Assembly (NCBI RefSeq): GCF_010183535.1
Contig: NC_071332.1
Coordinates: forward strand, 19,468,001 to 19,532,000
Direction of reading: 5' to 3'
Origin: Caenorhabditis remanei
Taxonomy: Eukaryota; Nematoda; Chromadorea; Rhabditida; Rhabditidae
Length of the DNA stretch: 64,000 nt
The translations under genes were made by a program, and so were the position numbers. The notes beneath the pieces are model-generated. The model saw only the letters and a list, made by a program, of their open reading frames with translations, was not told the origin of the DNA and made no database searches. Positions 55,200-64,000 of this stretch are shown here, piece by piece (the first letter of the stretch is position 1; each line of letters opens with the position of its first letter).

Positions 55200-55660
55200 T
55201 TTTTCCCGTGTAAATTGTCCCTGGACTGTCAAAACCTATGAATGTCTCATAAATTGTTGAAGATAGAAGTGAAAAGATACATGAAAAATGGCAACAAAAA
55301 AGATAGAAAACCTTGACCCATGCCTAGACATGCCAAGAATCGGAGATAAGAACGGCGGCGGCGGCGGAGAAAATTGGGAACCGGTTCACATTTTTTTGTC
55401 GTTCCGAAAGGGTAAACAACTTGCAAGAATTTGGAAAGCTACAGTATCCCATTTTGAATAGCCTTACCAAACGCGTCCTCGGCACGCCAGACTCTGTCTC
55501 CGAGCGTCTAACTGTCTGTTCCGCGCATGGAGCTTACAATTAGGGGTACGGTGGGAAAAATTTGAATTTCAGGATAAAAATACCGATTTCCAGGCAGTTT
55601 TAGCATAGAAAAACCTTAAAATTTAAGATTTTCGGGTCAAAATTTAATTTTTTGAGCATA
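55200..55660. repeat. Second copy of 52.1-52.8 kb segment
   Basis: Direct repeat of 52110-52345 joined to 52640-52830, without the satellite block between. It lies just after the chemoreceptor stop, so the receptor gene is bracketed by the pair. Confidence 0.8.
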
Positions 55661-56466
55661 AAATTCGAATTTAAAGTTTGGAAAACTCAAAAATCATTTC
55701 ATAGACCAATTTTTTGAACAGGGATTAGCCTTGAGGTACCCATCTGGCGGGTAGCATTCAAAAAAAAGAGACGGAATTGGACACCAGGTGGATTGGGTTA
55801 TGTAATCCCCCTTCTGGAGATGAGCCGATAATTGCCCGGCCCAATTGGAAAATTAAAATTCTACAGTATCCCACAATGATATCTACAGTATCCTAGAATG
55901 ATATCTACACTATCCCATCTACAGTATCTCAGAATGATATCTACAGTATCCCCAGAATGATATCTACAGTATCCCAGAATGATATCTACAGTATCCCATT
56001 GGACAGCGTTTTCTAGAGACACAGACAGACATTCCATTATTTTAATAATTAATGGCTTATAGAACAAACACGGTTATTATCGTTATTGGAAATTTTTTTC
56101 AGAAAATCACAAAATGGACTCTGGTAGAAAATTTTATGAGCTTCCGATTGGTACCGATTTCGGACTGATTGGAGCATTTTAGGCGGAGTTATGAGCACAA
56201 ATAGGAGAGTTGTCTATCTGAGAAATATATATAAATGTTACAGTATCCCAAAATGACTGTTATCTCAACCAAATGATTCAACGACCCTTCGATTTCCCAA
56301 TTTCATACTTTCGACGGAACATACCTACGCAACTTGTTTACATCTTCTTCGGGGTGGGCGCCGCGCCGAAAGTTCTCCCCCGTTCTTTGACACGGGTCAA
56401 GGCTAAACGGTTTTCCATCCATCGCCCCTTTTCCATTTTTCATTTCTCCTTTCTGCCGTCGTCAGT
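55661..56466. other. Intergenic: satellite and leader of FTH gene
   Basis: Holds inverse TACTGTAG units (55860-56000) and a run resembling 40740-40850 in inverse (TACCCATCTGGCGGGTAG, GGTGGATTGGGTTATGTAAT). The rest I cannot assign. Confidence 0.5.
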
Positions 56467-58093
56467 ATGGCAATGTTCTCCTGTTTCTTTCCAAAACCTT
56501 CAAAAAACTGTGAAAAATATGAAAGCGAATTGGAACCCGGAGCGTTGAGATTCGAGGAGTTGTAAGTTGTTTTGGGTTACTGTAGCAATTAGGATACTGT
56601 AGATAGCATACTGGGATACTGTAGATGTCATTCTGGGTTACTGTAGCCTTCCAAACTAAAAATATAAATTCCAGCTTCTCTCATGGACACCACAACTCCA
56701 TCCCCACGGACCCCTTGACTCCATTCAACTTCTCCAATATGTGTATCACCGGTGGCCACAAAATAGTGACAGTAACCTACTCCCCATCAGGTCACGGTGG
56801 CTGTGTACGGTACTTCAAACGAGGCAATAACTGTGACGTCAAACTTATCTCCTATGACCCACGTGAGATGAGCGATGAGAGTAATGAGACTGTCAGCCAG
56901 CAGATTCTCAACGATCAAAACCCATTTAATGCGTTTTTATCGGATTTCGAGAAGGTTCTGAGCCACCCGCATGTCACCGTGGACTCCCTGAGCATCATGT
57001 TGCATGGAGATGTCAATCAACAGTTTGTGGAGCTCATGGAGAAAAAATTGGCTGCTCCGATTGCTGTGCGAGCCCTGGAGCTTGACATCAAGGCACCCGA
57101 GCATCATGTCAAGCTGCTGGAATGCATTCACCCGCTCACTTTGAAAAAATTGACGATTTCCTACTTTGGAGATATGGAGGATTTTGGAATGAAGGCGGGG
57201 GAATTGGAGAAGTTACCGGTGTGGAATAATTTGGATGAATTACACATCAAGACGTTTGTGGTGACCGAAGGAGTTCCAGATCTTGGAAATTTCGAGAAAG
57301 TTTCCATGACGTTCGATAAAGTTGGTGTGAATGATGTGGTCAAGGTTATTGAGGTACTGTAGCATCTTCAAAAGCTCGTATCTTAAAAATGGGCGGAGCT
57401 ATCAAAAAATTGTCAACTACAAAAATGGAGCCCGAGACTTGTTCTACAGAATGATATAAATTGTTAATTTGTAAAATGCAAAATGACATTATGGGAAATG
57501 TTTGAACTTTAACAGTTTTTGAAAAAAAACTTTACAAATTTTTTTTCAAACTTTAAACTACTATAACTCTTACAATTTCAGCTTTTACATTTTGAAGTTA
57601 TTATTTATAAAATCAGATTTTCAAGGCGCTTTCAACGATAATAAACATGCCTAAGTGGAAACGCAGAGAAGCCAGACGCTCTAGCTTCTCTGCGTCTCTC
57701 TCTCTCCCCTCTCCAGTCCTGCCGATCTTTAAAGGCGTATATCTCAAAAGTGGGCGGAGCTATCTAAAAGTTGTCAACTACAAAAATATAGTCCGAGACT
57801 TGTTCTACACGACTCATATATCAAAACTGAAAATTTTCCTCTTCCAGACATTCCTCAACACCCCGAAATGCAAAAACTTCCACTTGCGCTTCTTCCACTT
57901 TGACGAAGCCGACAAACTATTCGACATCATTAAACTACCGTGTACCGAGATGAATGGCCTGAAAATGGTTCATTTGGGAAAGCCAGATACAGTAGAAATT
58001 ATAAGTATCGTGCAAAATCTGAAGGAGAATACGATTTCGCTGACAAAAATGGATCCAAACAGCGAAAAATCGGATCGATTTTTTGGGTTCTAA
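56467..58093 (+). CDS. FTH/DUF38-domain protein, F-box not recognisable
   Basis: Exons: 56467-56561, 56675-57353, 57848-58093; 339 residues, in phase. The second exon aligns by eye with the F-box/FTH gene at 48220 along its whole length: NPFNAFLSDFEKVLSH, LSIMLHGD, ALELDIKAPEHHVKLLE, LKKLTISYFGDME, LDELHIKTF, VNDVVKVIE, then TFLNTPKCKNFHLRFFHF across the equivalent junction. The N-terminus MAMFSCFFPKPS is like MPSIFSCLFPQ of that gene, but no F-box LP...L motif follows. The F-box was lost, has diverged, or lies in an exon I missed. Intron 2 carries two hairpin repeats. Without an F-box it may not join an SCF complex. Confidence 0.75.
57365..57815. repeat. GACGCAGAGAAGC hairpin repeat, composite copy (inverse)
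   Basis: Two flanking AGCTAT-x-AAAA-TTGTCAACTAC blocks (57385 and 57757) around a body with AAACATGCCTAAGTGG and the hairpin at 57660-57696. The same composite, inverted, lies at 60362-60790. Confidence 0.75.
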
Positions 58094-58163
58094 TCTTTAT
58101 TATACACTTTATTTGTAGATCTGTCAGTTTGTTTCATAATAAAATATAATAAAGTCTGTCTGA

Positions 58164-58424
58164 GTGTCCCGCAAAACTTTGAGTTCGGATGTCCGCGTCT
58201 TAAAGAAATCCAAGGATAGAGTTTCATCAGTCGCAATTCGAAATCTCATGTGTATCGAAGACCAAATTCTGTATCTGACCATTGAACCTGTTCTGTTTTG
58301 TGATAAGGGACATGGGATATGCAACATTGATAAGGATCACACTCAGGTACGAAAAATGATCGGGGCGTTGTCTCTGACCACCTGTAGAAGCTTGTTTTTT
58401 CGTTGTGTAATGCCGTTTTGGTGA
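58164..58424 (+). pseudogene. C-terminal-like fragment, paralogous to 61310-61490
   Basis: An open stretch containing SVAIRNLMCIEDQILYLTIEPVL... (read in the + frame from 58164) resembles the minus-strand stretch at 61310-61490, reading VVAISNLSGIEE then ILYLTIEPVFFRDK. Neither is joined to other exons that I can see. I read both as ends of one unknown gene family, spread with the rearranged region. Confidence 0.35.
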
Positions 58425-58784
58425 TTTTTTGAACAGCTTGTTTTAATAAGCGTCTAGAGATTAAAGTCTAAAGTACTGCCGTCTAGCTCTGGGATACTGT
58501 AGGTCATAGTTGTACGGAATGAGATGTTACATTTTCCGGAATACGGAATCCGGAATCCGTAATGATTCGATAATGTTTGCAAGGTCAAGTCGTTTTTTCG
58601 AGTGTTTTTATGACAAATAAAGTTTAAAACTACTTTTAAGGATCAAAACCGAAAAAAGTACTATAGTTGTCATTTAAACTCAAAAAATTTGAACATTTCA
58701 ATTTCTGGATTCCGGAAAAAGGAAACTCAAAAAACCCGGAATTCTGGAATTCGGAATCCGGGTGCAAAAAAAAACTGCAAATAT

Positions 58785-58915
58785 CATGCTGGGTTACTGT
58801 AGATATCATTCAGGGATACTGTAGATATCATTCAGGGATACTGTAGATATCATTCAGGGATACTGTAGATATCATTCTAGGATACTGTAAATATCATTCT
58901 GGTATACTGTACCCA
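58785..58915 (+). repeat. 22-bp TACTGTAG satellite, short block
   Basis: Six units of ATACTGTAGATATCATTC; the block ends 36 bp before the Tc1-like element at 58953. Confidence 0.85.
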
Positions 58916-58952
58916 ACAAAAATTAATTAAATACATTTATTTTATTAATTAC

Positions 58953-60057
58953 AGTCACGGTCATAATCTTATTCCGCTAGGGTTTTTGAGCCCTAACTTC
59001 TTTCAAATAGGTCGGATTGTCCTGAAACTTTGAGGAAACATTTATTGTAAAGTTTTTGTCATATTTAACAAAAGTTTAGGATGAAAAATCATGTTTCACA
59101 AGTTTTATGTAAAATTTTCAAAAATCTCGAAAATTCGAGAAATCACATATTTTCATTTCCATGACCGGCGTATCGAAAATAGAGTATTTTATTAGTGTCT
59201 ATGATAGTTTTTTAATGTAAACAGACTTGATGTTCATTTTTTGACCACTGGACCACTACTCTTGGCTTGCTATCCATGTCTCCCGGGCTGTCAAAGTTTG
59301 GTAGTACTAATATACGGAGTTTTACACTTCAAACACCTGTAAAACTTGTATTTTTGTACAAAACAGTATCAAAGTTTACCAATGTATTGGAAATAATGTG
59401 GAAAACATTCATGTAACATTTTTACCTCGATATAGACCCCTAAATAACAGTACTAGCCATGAAGAATGCGAAACTTGCAGTTTTTGAAATGGTCAACATT
59501 GTGACTGTGACACGGCCTCCCTGAAAGCCTCACAATATCGATTGTTTATGGACTTTACAGAACAATTATAGAGCTTCATTTTTGTAGTTGACAACTTTTC
59601 TGTACGGGCACATCCTAAGAAGTTATCAATTGTCAAAGAAATTTCTCGCAATTTTTGCATTTTTTCAACGCTAAAAAGGTGAAATTTTTAACTGTTTACA
59701 TTAACTGCCTGTAACTTCTTAGGATGTGCCCGTACAGAAAAGTTGTCAACTACAAAAGGGAAGGTCTACTTTTGATCTATACACTCCATAAACAATCGAT
59801 ATTGTGAGACTATCAGGGAGGCCGTGCCACACCACAAAGTTGACAATTTTCAACTGAAAACTGCAAGTGTCGCATTCTTCATGTGTCGCAAACTTTTACA
59901 TAAAACTTGTGAAACATGATTTTTTACCTTGAACTTTCATTAAATATGACAAAAACTTTACAATAAATGTTTCCTCAAAATTTCAGGACAATCCGACCTA
60001 TTTGAAAGAAGTTAGGGCTCAAAAACCCTTGCGGAATAAGATTATGGCCGTGACTGT
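58953..60057. mobile_element. Tc1-like foldback element with nested MITE
   Basis: TA-flanked ends CAGTCACGGTCATAATCTTA and the complement of AAGATTATGGCCGTGACTG. The arms are long: GCCCTAACTTCTTTCAAAT and ATTTGAAAGAAGTTAGGGC, GTCGGATTGTCCTGAAA and its inverse, through TTACAATAAATGTTTCC. The arms are imperfect and about 170 bp or longer. A second element occupies about 59450-59885. No transposase frame. Confidence 0.85.
59450..59885. mobile_element. Nested MITE, sister of 47147-47583
   Basis: Left CAGTACTAGCCATGAAGAAT then GCGAAACTTGCAG; right CTGCAAGTGTCGCATTCTTC. The internal CGGCCTCCCTGA arms and TTTTTGTAGTTGACAACTTT modules match the 47147 copy. It lies wholly inside the 58953-60057 element and is therefore the younger insertion. 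Confidence 0.8.
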
Positions 60058-60074
60058 ATGTACAATTTACAAAA

Positions 60075-61210
60075 TCAACACTGAACAACACATTGAAGTG
60101 AGGAGATCCCCGTTCTGAAAAAACTTCTTTTTTTAAAAATTTTTTATTTAAAAATTATTTAAAAAACTCACGTCTTTGTCACTTCCGTCTGCCCTGGCAG
60201 AATCCCCTCCCACGAATATAATCCATCGGCCTCACACACCAGTGTCAGTGGAACATTGTTGAGATCCATTCCCTCGAAGATGGTGGGTCGGAAATCGTAA
60301 TTCTCTTCGTTTAGGGCCTGGAAAATGTTGAATTTTCTATGTTTTTTGTTTTACATTTTACATCATTGTATAGAACACGTCTCGGGCTACATTTTTGTAG
60401 TTGACAACTTTTCGATAGCTCCGCCCACTTTTGAGATATATGCTTTTGAAGATTAGGGGGACGATAGAGGGAGAGGGAGAGACGCAGAGAAGCTAGAACG
60501 TCGGGCTTCTCTGCGTCTCCACCTGAGCATGTTTATAATTGTTAGAACCGCCTTGAGATGCTGATTCCAAAAATAATACATTCAAAGCGTAAAAGCTGAA
60601 ATTGTGAGAGTTACAGTAGCTTAAAGTTTTTCAAAAAATTCAAATTTTACTTTTTGAAAATACTTCCAAAATTTTGTCATTTTGCTTTTCTTAGTTAACA
60701 TTGTACATCATTGTATAGAACAAGTCTCGGGCTACATTTTTGTAGTTCACAACTTTTCGATAGCTCCGCCCATTTTTAAGATACGAGGGTTACAACTCAC
60801 ATTAATCTCCCAATCTTTACACGTGTTGCCCTCTGGCTGAAAAATCAAACAAGTCATCTCATAATTCCCAGTGCTTCCGATTTCCATAATCTCGGCGTTC
60901 AAATCCACAATGTATCCAGTAGAGGAACCGTAGACTGCCGTTTGGTATTGAGGCAGCTTGCATGGAATGGCTGTTAACAATTTAATCAAAATTAATTTTA
61001 GAAAATTTAAGAAATCTCACCAGGACCCCCTCCACCTCCCCCTGCTACCGTAGTCGCCATAGCGGTGCTTTCTTCCGGTCCGGTAGTTGGCTGTGTTGCG
61101 GGGGTGGAGCTTATAGACACCTCTTCCGGCGGAATCATTGGCATACATGAGTCGACGGAAGGAAAAATGGGAAAAATAGCGATTAAAAAATATAAAATCA
61201 AAAAAGACAT
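60075..61210 (-). CDS. Secreted protein with PPEE linker, DUF281/C6-like
   Basis: Exons (complement): 61021-61210, 60801-60970, 60172-60317, 60075-60114; 181 residues, all in phase. Residues 1-20 are a signal peptide (MSFLILYFLIAIFPIF). Then SCMPMIPPEEVSI, the start typical of many nematode secreted DUF281/C6-type proteins, a Thr/Gly linker with GGGGGGP, and a Cys-containing domain: IPCKLPQY, NYEMTCLIFQPEGNTCKDW, LTLVCEADGLYSW, ending SLQCVVQC. The final 13 codons abut the transposon at 60057, only 17 bp away. Intron 2 holds a hairpin repeat. Likely extracellular; the molecular role is unknown. The domain assignment is by pattern, not by search. Confidence 0.7.
60362..60792. repeat. GACGCAGAGAAGC hairpin repeat in intron 2 of secreted-protein gene
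   Basis: Starts ATCATTGTATAGAACACGTC, hairpin 60480-60520, and a second partial start ATCATTGTATAGAACAAGTC at 60710. It ends about 8 bp from the exon boundary at 60801. Confidence 0.8.
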
Positions 61211-61309
61211 TAGTAGACCAGCAAAACGATGTAACAGAATACATAGCCTTATTATATAAGCCTAACTTGATAAAAACAGGAATAAAAACGATTTTCGTAG
61301 TGGACTATA

Positions 61310-61495
61310 TAGGTAGTGTGACACTTTGATCCCCCTTTCTTAGACAGTTCAAAAAATCGTTGGCGACATTCTTATCACGGAAGAAAACAGGTTCAATGGT
61401 TAGATAGAGAATATGGTCTTCTTCGATGCCCGAGAGATTTGAAATTGCGACTACAGTATACCAGAATTCTGTCTACAGTATCCCGGAGCCTTTAG
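61310..61495 (-). pseudogene. Fragment paralogous to 58164-58424
   Basis: On the minus strand from about 61480 it reads VVAISNLSGIEE, HILYLTIEPVFFRDK, then ends at a stop near 61311. An upstream TTCTGGTATACTGTAG suggests an acceptor region. No other exon recognised. Confidence 0.35.
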
Positions 61496-61744
61496 GAACA
61501 GGATGAGCATAGATAGCTGAGGGATATGGAGCAAGGAGCCGTGGTTTTCAAAATTTTTCTATGCGAGGAGCAAGGTAAACAGACCAGGACGTTTTGAAAC
61601 CGGGTCATTCCAAAACCAGGACAACAAACTGGAGAGTTGCTTTATTTCTTCATGACCAAGACGTTTCAAAACCGAGTTACAAAATAAATCAAAAAAGCTT
61701 ATATCCACAAACCACTCCAACATTTAGGTCAGCTGAATCACATC

Positions 61745-62800
61745 TCACATCGTTAATTCTCCCGCTATACCGCGCAACCACTCCCAGACAGTCTTCCCGG
61801 TTTTGGCTGTAATTGTTTTTTTTTCTGGATTTCTATATGTAATCGGAAGCTCAACATACTTTTTATCAATGAATGATAAGTCTGCATTGGTAGAACTGAG
61901 TGCAGCGTTGTCGATAACTGTGTATCCATCGGACAATTCAAATTCCTGAAAATTCCAGCTACAGTAATCCGGTCATGAAGACAACTCACGTTACAGCGCG
62001 TTAAAGAACAGTTCTGAGTCCGGATTCCATCGATATAAAATGTTTCCCAGTTTTTCAAAGAGATACCCGTCAATATCATTTGTTCTGGAAACCCATTAGA
62101 GTCACTGCAATGTAACTAATAAAATGCTCACCCAAAATCCACTGCGTTTCCTCTACAGAAGCCACACCGGACAGCTTGTATCCCATTTTTTCACAGAATC
62201 CTTTCCCCTCTGTTAGATTGCCCCGTTTTGGTAGAAGAAACGGTTTCATGCATACAGTAATATTGGGGTTTGTTCTACGGAACATTTTCCAGTCGCCAAC
62301 ACATTTTTGGAATGAGAACGTATTTCCCGACCGTTTCCAGGAAACGGGATCCTCTCCGATATTGACGACAGGGATCATTGAGTCGTAAGCAGGACAGATG
62401 TTATTAGGAAGGGTGGTCTGAAATAGGAGACATCCGGAAAAACAGATGTATAGACAGATAGATGGACAAAGGGACAAACCTTAAACGCCACATAAAACCC
62501 TTCTGCCTTGGTGGTCTCCGCCACTTCTAATGATTCAGTAGTATTAAAATTGAAAAGTTGACAGTGATCTTGTGAATTAAAAAATGCCAGGAAGCAATCA
62601 TCTTGAGTGAAACATGTATTCATACAGTTGGTGTCTACCATAGTGGAGTTCAGAGAGACATTTGAGACCTTTCCAAAGATTTTCAGCATTTTCAAGGTGT
62701 CTGGAACTGTTGAATGCGATATTTTTATCAGGTCCAGCTACACACCTGCTCCAGTGACTCCAGAAATTATCAAAAGTACAAATAAGAACTTGAGAAACAT
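61745..62800 (-). CDS. Secreted PAN_3 (CW) plus C-type lectin-like protein
   Basis: Likely secreted sugar-binding or immune-type lectin of the nematode clec family. Exons (complement): 62746-62800, 62480-62700, 62132-62417, 61990-62084, 61745-61945; 285 residues, in phase. Signal peptide MFLKFLFVLLIISGVTGAG. PAN_3 domain in exon 2: MLKIFGKVSN, the CMNTCFTQDDCFLAFF cysteines, CQLFNF and GFYVAFK. C-type lectin-like domain in exons 3-5: CVGDWKMFRR, CMKPF, FCEKMGYKLSGVASVEETQW, FYIDGIRTQNCSL, then YTVIDN. The usual EPN/WND calcium residues are not seen, so calcium-dependent sugar binding is doubtful. The head-to-head neighbour at 63072 is a broken copy; the two share about 40-50 bp of inverted proximal promoter. 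Confidence 0.82.
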
Positions 62801-63071
62801 TCTTGTGTAGCTTGTTAGGAAATTCAAAAGAATGGAATCTAGGGAAAAGTTAGAATGCACAGACACAGTAGTAAAACCGGGGCAATAAACTAGTTTCGAA
62901 GCGTCTTGGTCTGCTGTTATTCGTACCTTGCTCCTCGCTCAAAAAAGTCGAAAAAACCACGACTCCTTGCTCCCTTAAACCATAAAATCCCCTCCGGTTT
63001 TACTACTGTGACCCTGCATTTCAACTTTTCCGAAATTTCATTCTTTTGAATTTACTAACAAGCTAACCAGC
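62801..63071. promoter_or_regulatory. Divergent promoter of the two lectin genes
   Basis: The stretch next to each ATG is an inverse match: AGCTTGTTAGGAAATTCAAA on one side, TTTGAATTTACTAACAAGCT on the other. CTTGCTCCTCGCTC and CCTTGCTCCC words lie in the centre. It may drive both genes. Confidence 0.5.
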
Positions 63072-64000
63072 ATGTTTCTCAAAGTCTTATTTATAATTCT
63101 GATAACTTCTTCAGTCGCTGGAGCAGGTATGTTTCATGTTTCAATAAATCTGATTGCTTCCTGGCTTATTTCAATTTACAAAATCACTGTCAACTATTTA
63201 ATTTTAAAGGTGGGCTAAACTCAATTCCGATATTTTCATAGAATAATGTATGAGTACCGGTGAGTTCATTTTCATATCGAAAAAATTTTAAAAATCGGTC
63301 TGGAACGCGCTGAGAGCGATCGCCGGTGAGTTTGGGCATTTCGGTGGCCTAGAAATTCGACTTCGGCCATGTTGAATTTTTCAAATTTTAACGCTATTTT
63401 CGGTCATTTTTGTTGTTTTCTTTCAATAATTTCGAAAATAAACGGCAAAAATTGATAGAATTATTACAAAAATGTTAGAAAAAACGAAGAAAACTCGAAA
63501 AAAACAACATTTTCGAAAAAGTTCTAGAATGTTCCACGCCCACAGAAATGCCCAAACTGTTTTGCCACTCGTTCTCCGCGGGAAATGAACCGAATTGAAA
63601 AATTGTTTCCATATGAAGATGAACTCACGGAAATGAACAAATGAACATACGACTGAACTCGAATTTCTGAGCCATACCGCCAATTTTCACCAGCCACCGA
63701 AATGACCAAACTCACCGGCGATCGCTCTCAGCGGGTTCCAGACCGATTTTTAAAATTTTTTCGATATGAAAATGAACTCACCGGTACTCATACATTATTC
63801 TATGAAAATATCAGAGTTGAGTTTAGTCCACCTTTAATACCACCCAGGCATTGGAAGTGTTGAAGACCACTAAGGCAGAGGGGTTCTATGTGGCGTTTAA
63901 GGTTTGTCCCTCTGTCTGTCTATACATCTGTTTTTCCGGATGTCCCCTATTTCAGACCACCCTCCCTAATAACACCTGTCCTGCTTATGACCGTATCCTC
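63072..64000 (+). pseudogene. Broken PAN_3/C-type lectin paralog (runs off window)
   Basis: Exon 1 (63072-63126) encodes an intact signal peptide, MFLKVLFIILITSSVAGAG, with a donor. The next exon has lost its first part: sequence resumes near 63133 with CFNKSDCFLAYF, about 30 codons into the PAN_3 exon, with no acceptor between. It is then split by a 626-bp insertion (63208-63833), after which TTQALEV and GFYVAFK continue to a donor at 63900 and a further exon from 63955 (TTLPNNTCPAYD). Deletion plus insertion make the gene non-functional as read. Confidence 0.75.
63208..63833. mobile_element. TTAA-flanked foldback element (piggyBac-like target) in lectin exon
   Basis: Ends AGGTGGGCTAAACTCAA and TTGAGTTTAGTCCACCT are near-perfect inverted repeats. 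TTAA stands on both sides (63204-63207, 63834-63837). The arms extend about 150 bp, with CGGTGAGTTCATTTTCATAT and GAGAGCGATCGCCGGTGAG and their inverses. The centre is A/T-rich and non-coding. The TTAA target suggests mobilisation by a piggyBac-type transposase. Confidence 0.85.

Noticed and set aside
61065..61259. Plus-strand frame over the secreted-protein first exon
   Set aside because: Shadow of the minus-strand exon with signal peptide and Thr/Gly linker, which has matching splice sites.

Overview
The window looks like nuclear DNA of a Caenorhabditis nematode. Most introns end in TTTTCAG or TTTCCAG, and the gene content is typical of these worms: FTH (DUF38) F-box genes, a serpentine chemoreceptor, PAN_3/C-type lectin genes, a secreted PPEE-type protein and divergent forkhead genes. 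There are also eukaryotic tRNA-Met(CAU) and tRNA-Cys(GCA) genes. The species cannot be named from the sequence. All gene models below were spliced by eye from reading frame and GT/AG sites.

Layout. From 0 to 12.7 kb there are two conserved metabolic genes on the + strand. One is a short-chain dehydrogenase/reductase that is open at its 5' end. The other is algn-7, the ALG7/DPAGT1 enzyme that starts N-glycan synthesis, in nine exons. Their introns are packed with a CCGGAC/GACA minisatellite and four hAT-like miniature elements with target-site duplications. From 12.7 to 27 kb lie an F-box/FTH gene, a tRNA-Met, several broken genes, a 1.27-kb element with mariner-like ends and many copies of one palindromic repeat family. 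From 27.4 to 35.7 kb is a large inverted duplication. Each arm carries an intact four-exon divergent forkhead gene, and a small gene sits in the spacer.

From 36 to 48 kb the DNA is gene-poor. It holds two tRNA-Cys genes in an inverted duplication, an isolated Ig-domain fragment, a small coiled-coil gene among TACTGTAG satellites, and a BEL/Pao retroelement relic. From 48 to 58.4 kb a minus-strand F-box/FTH gene, a chemoreceptor (probably srz class) and a second FTH-domain gene are separated and invaded by repeats. From 58.9 to 64 kb there is a nested Tc1-like miniature element, a secreted PPEE-type protein gene, an intact PAN_3/C-type lectin gene and its head-to-head broken copy, which carries a TTAA-flanked insertion.

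The genes are independent units and I see no operon. The contrast is between conserved housekeeping genes on the left and fast-evolving, duplicated environmental and regulatory families on the right, spread by inverted duplication and miniature transposons.
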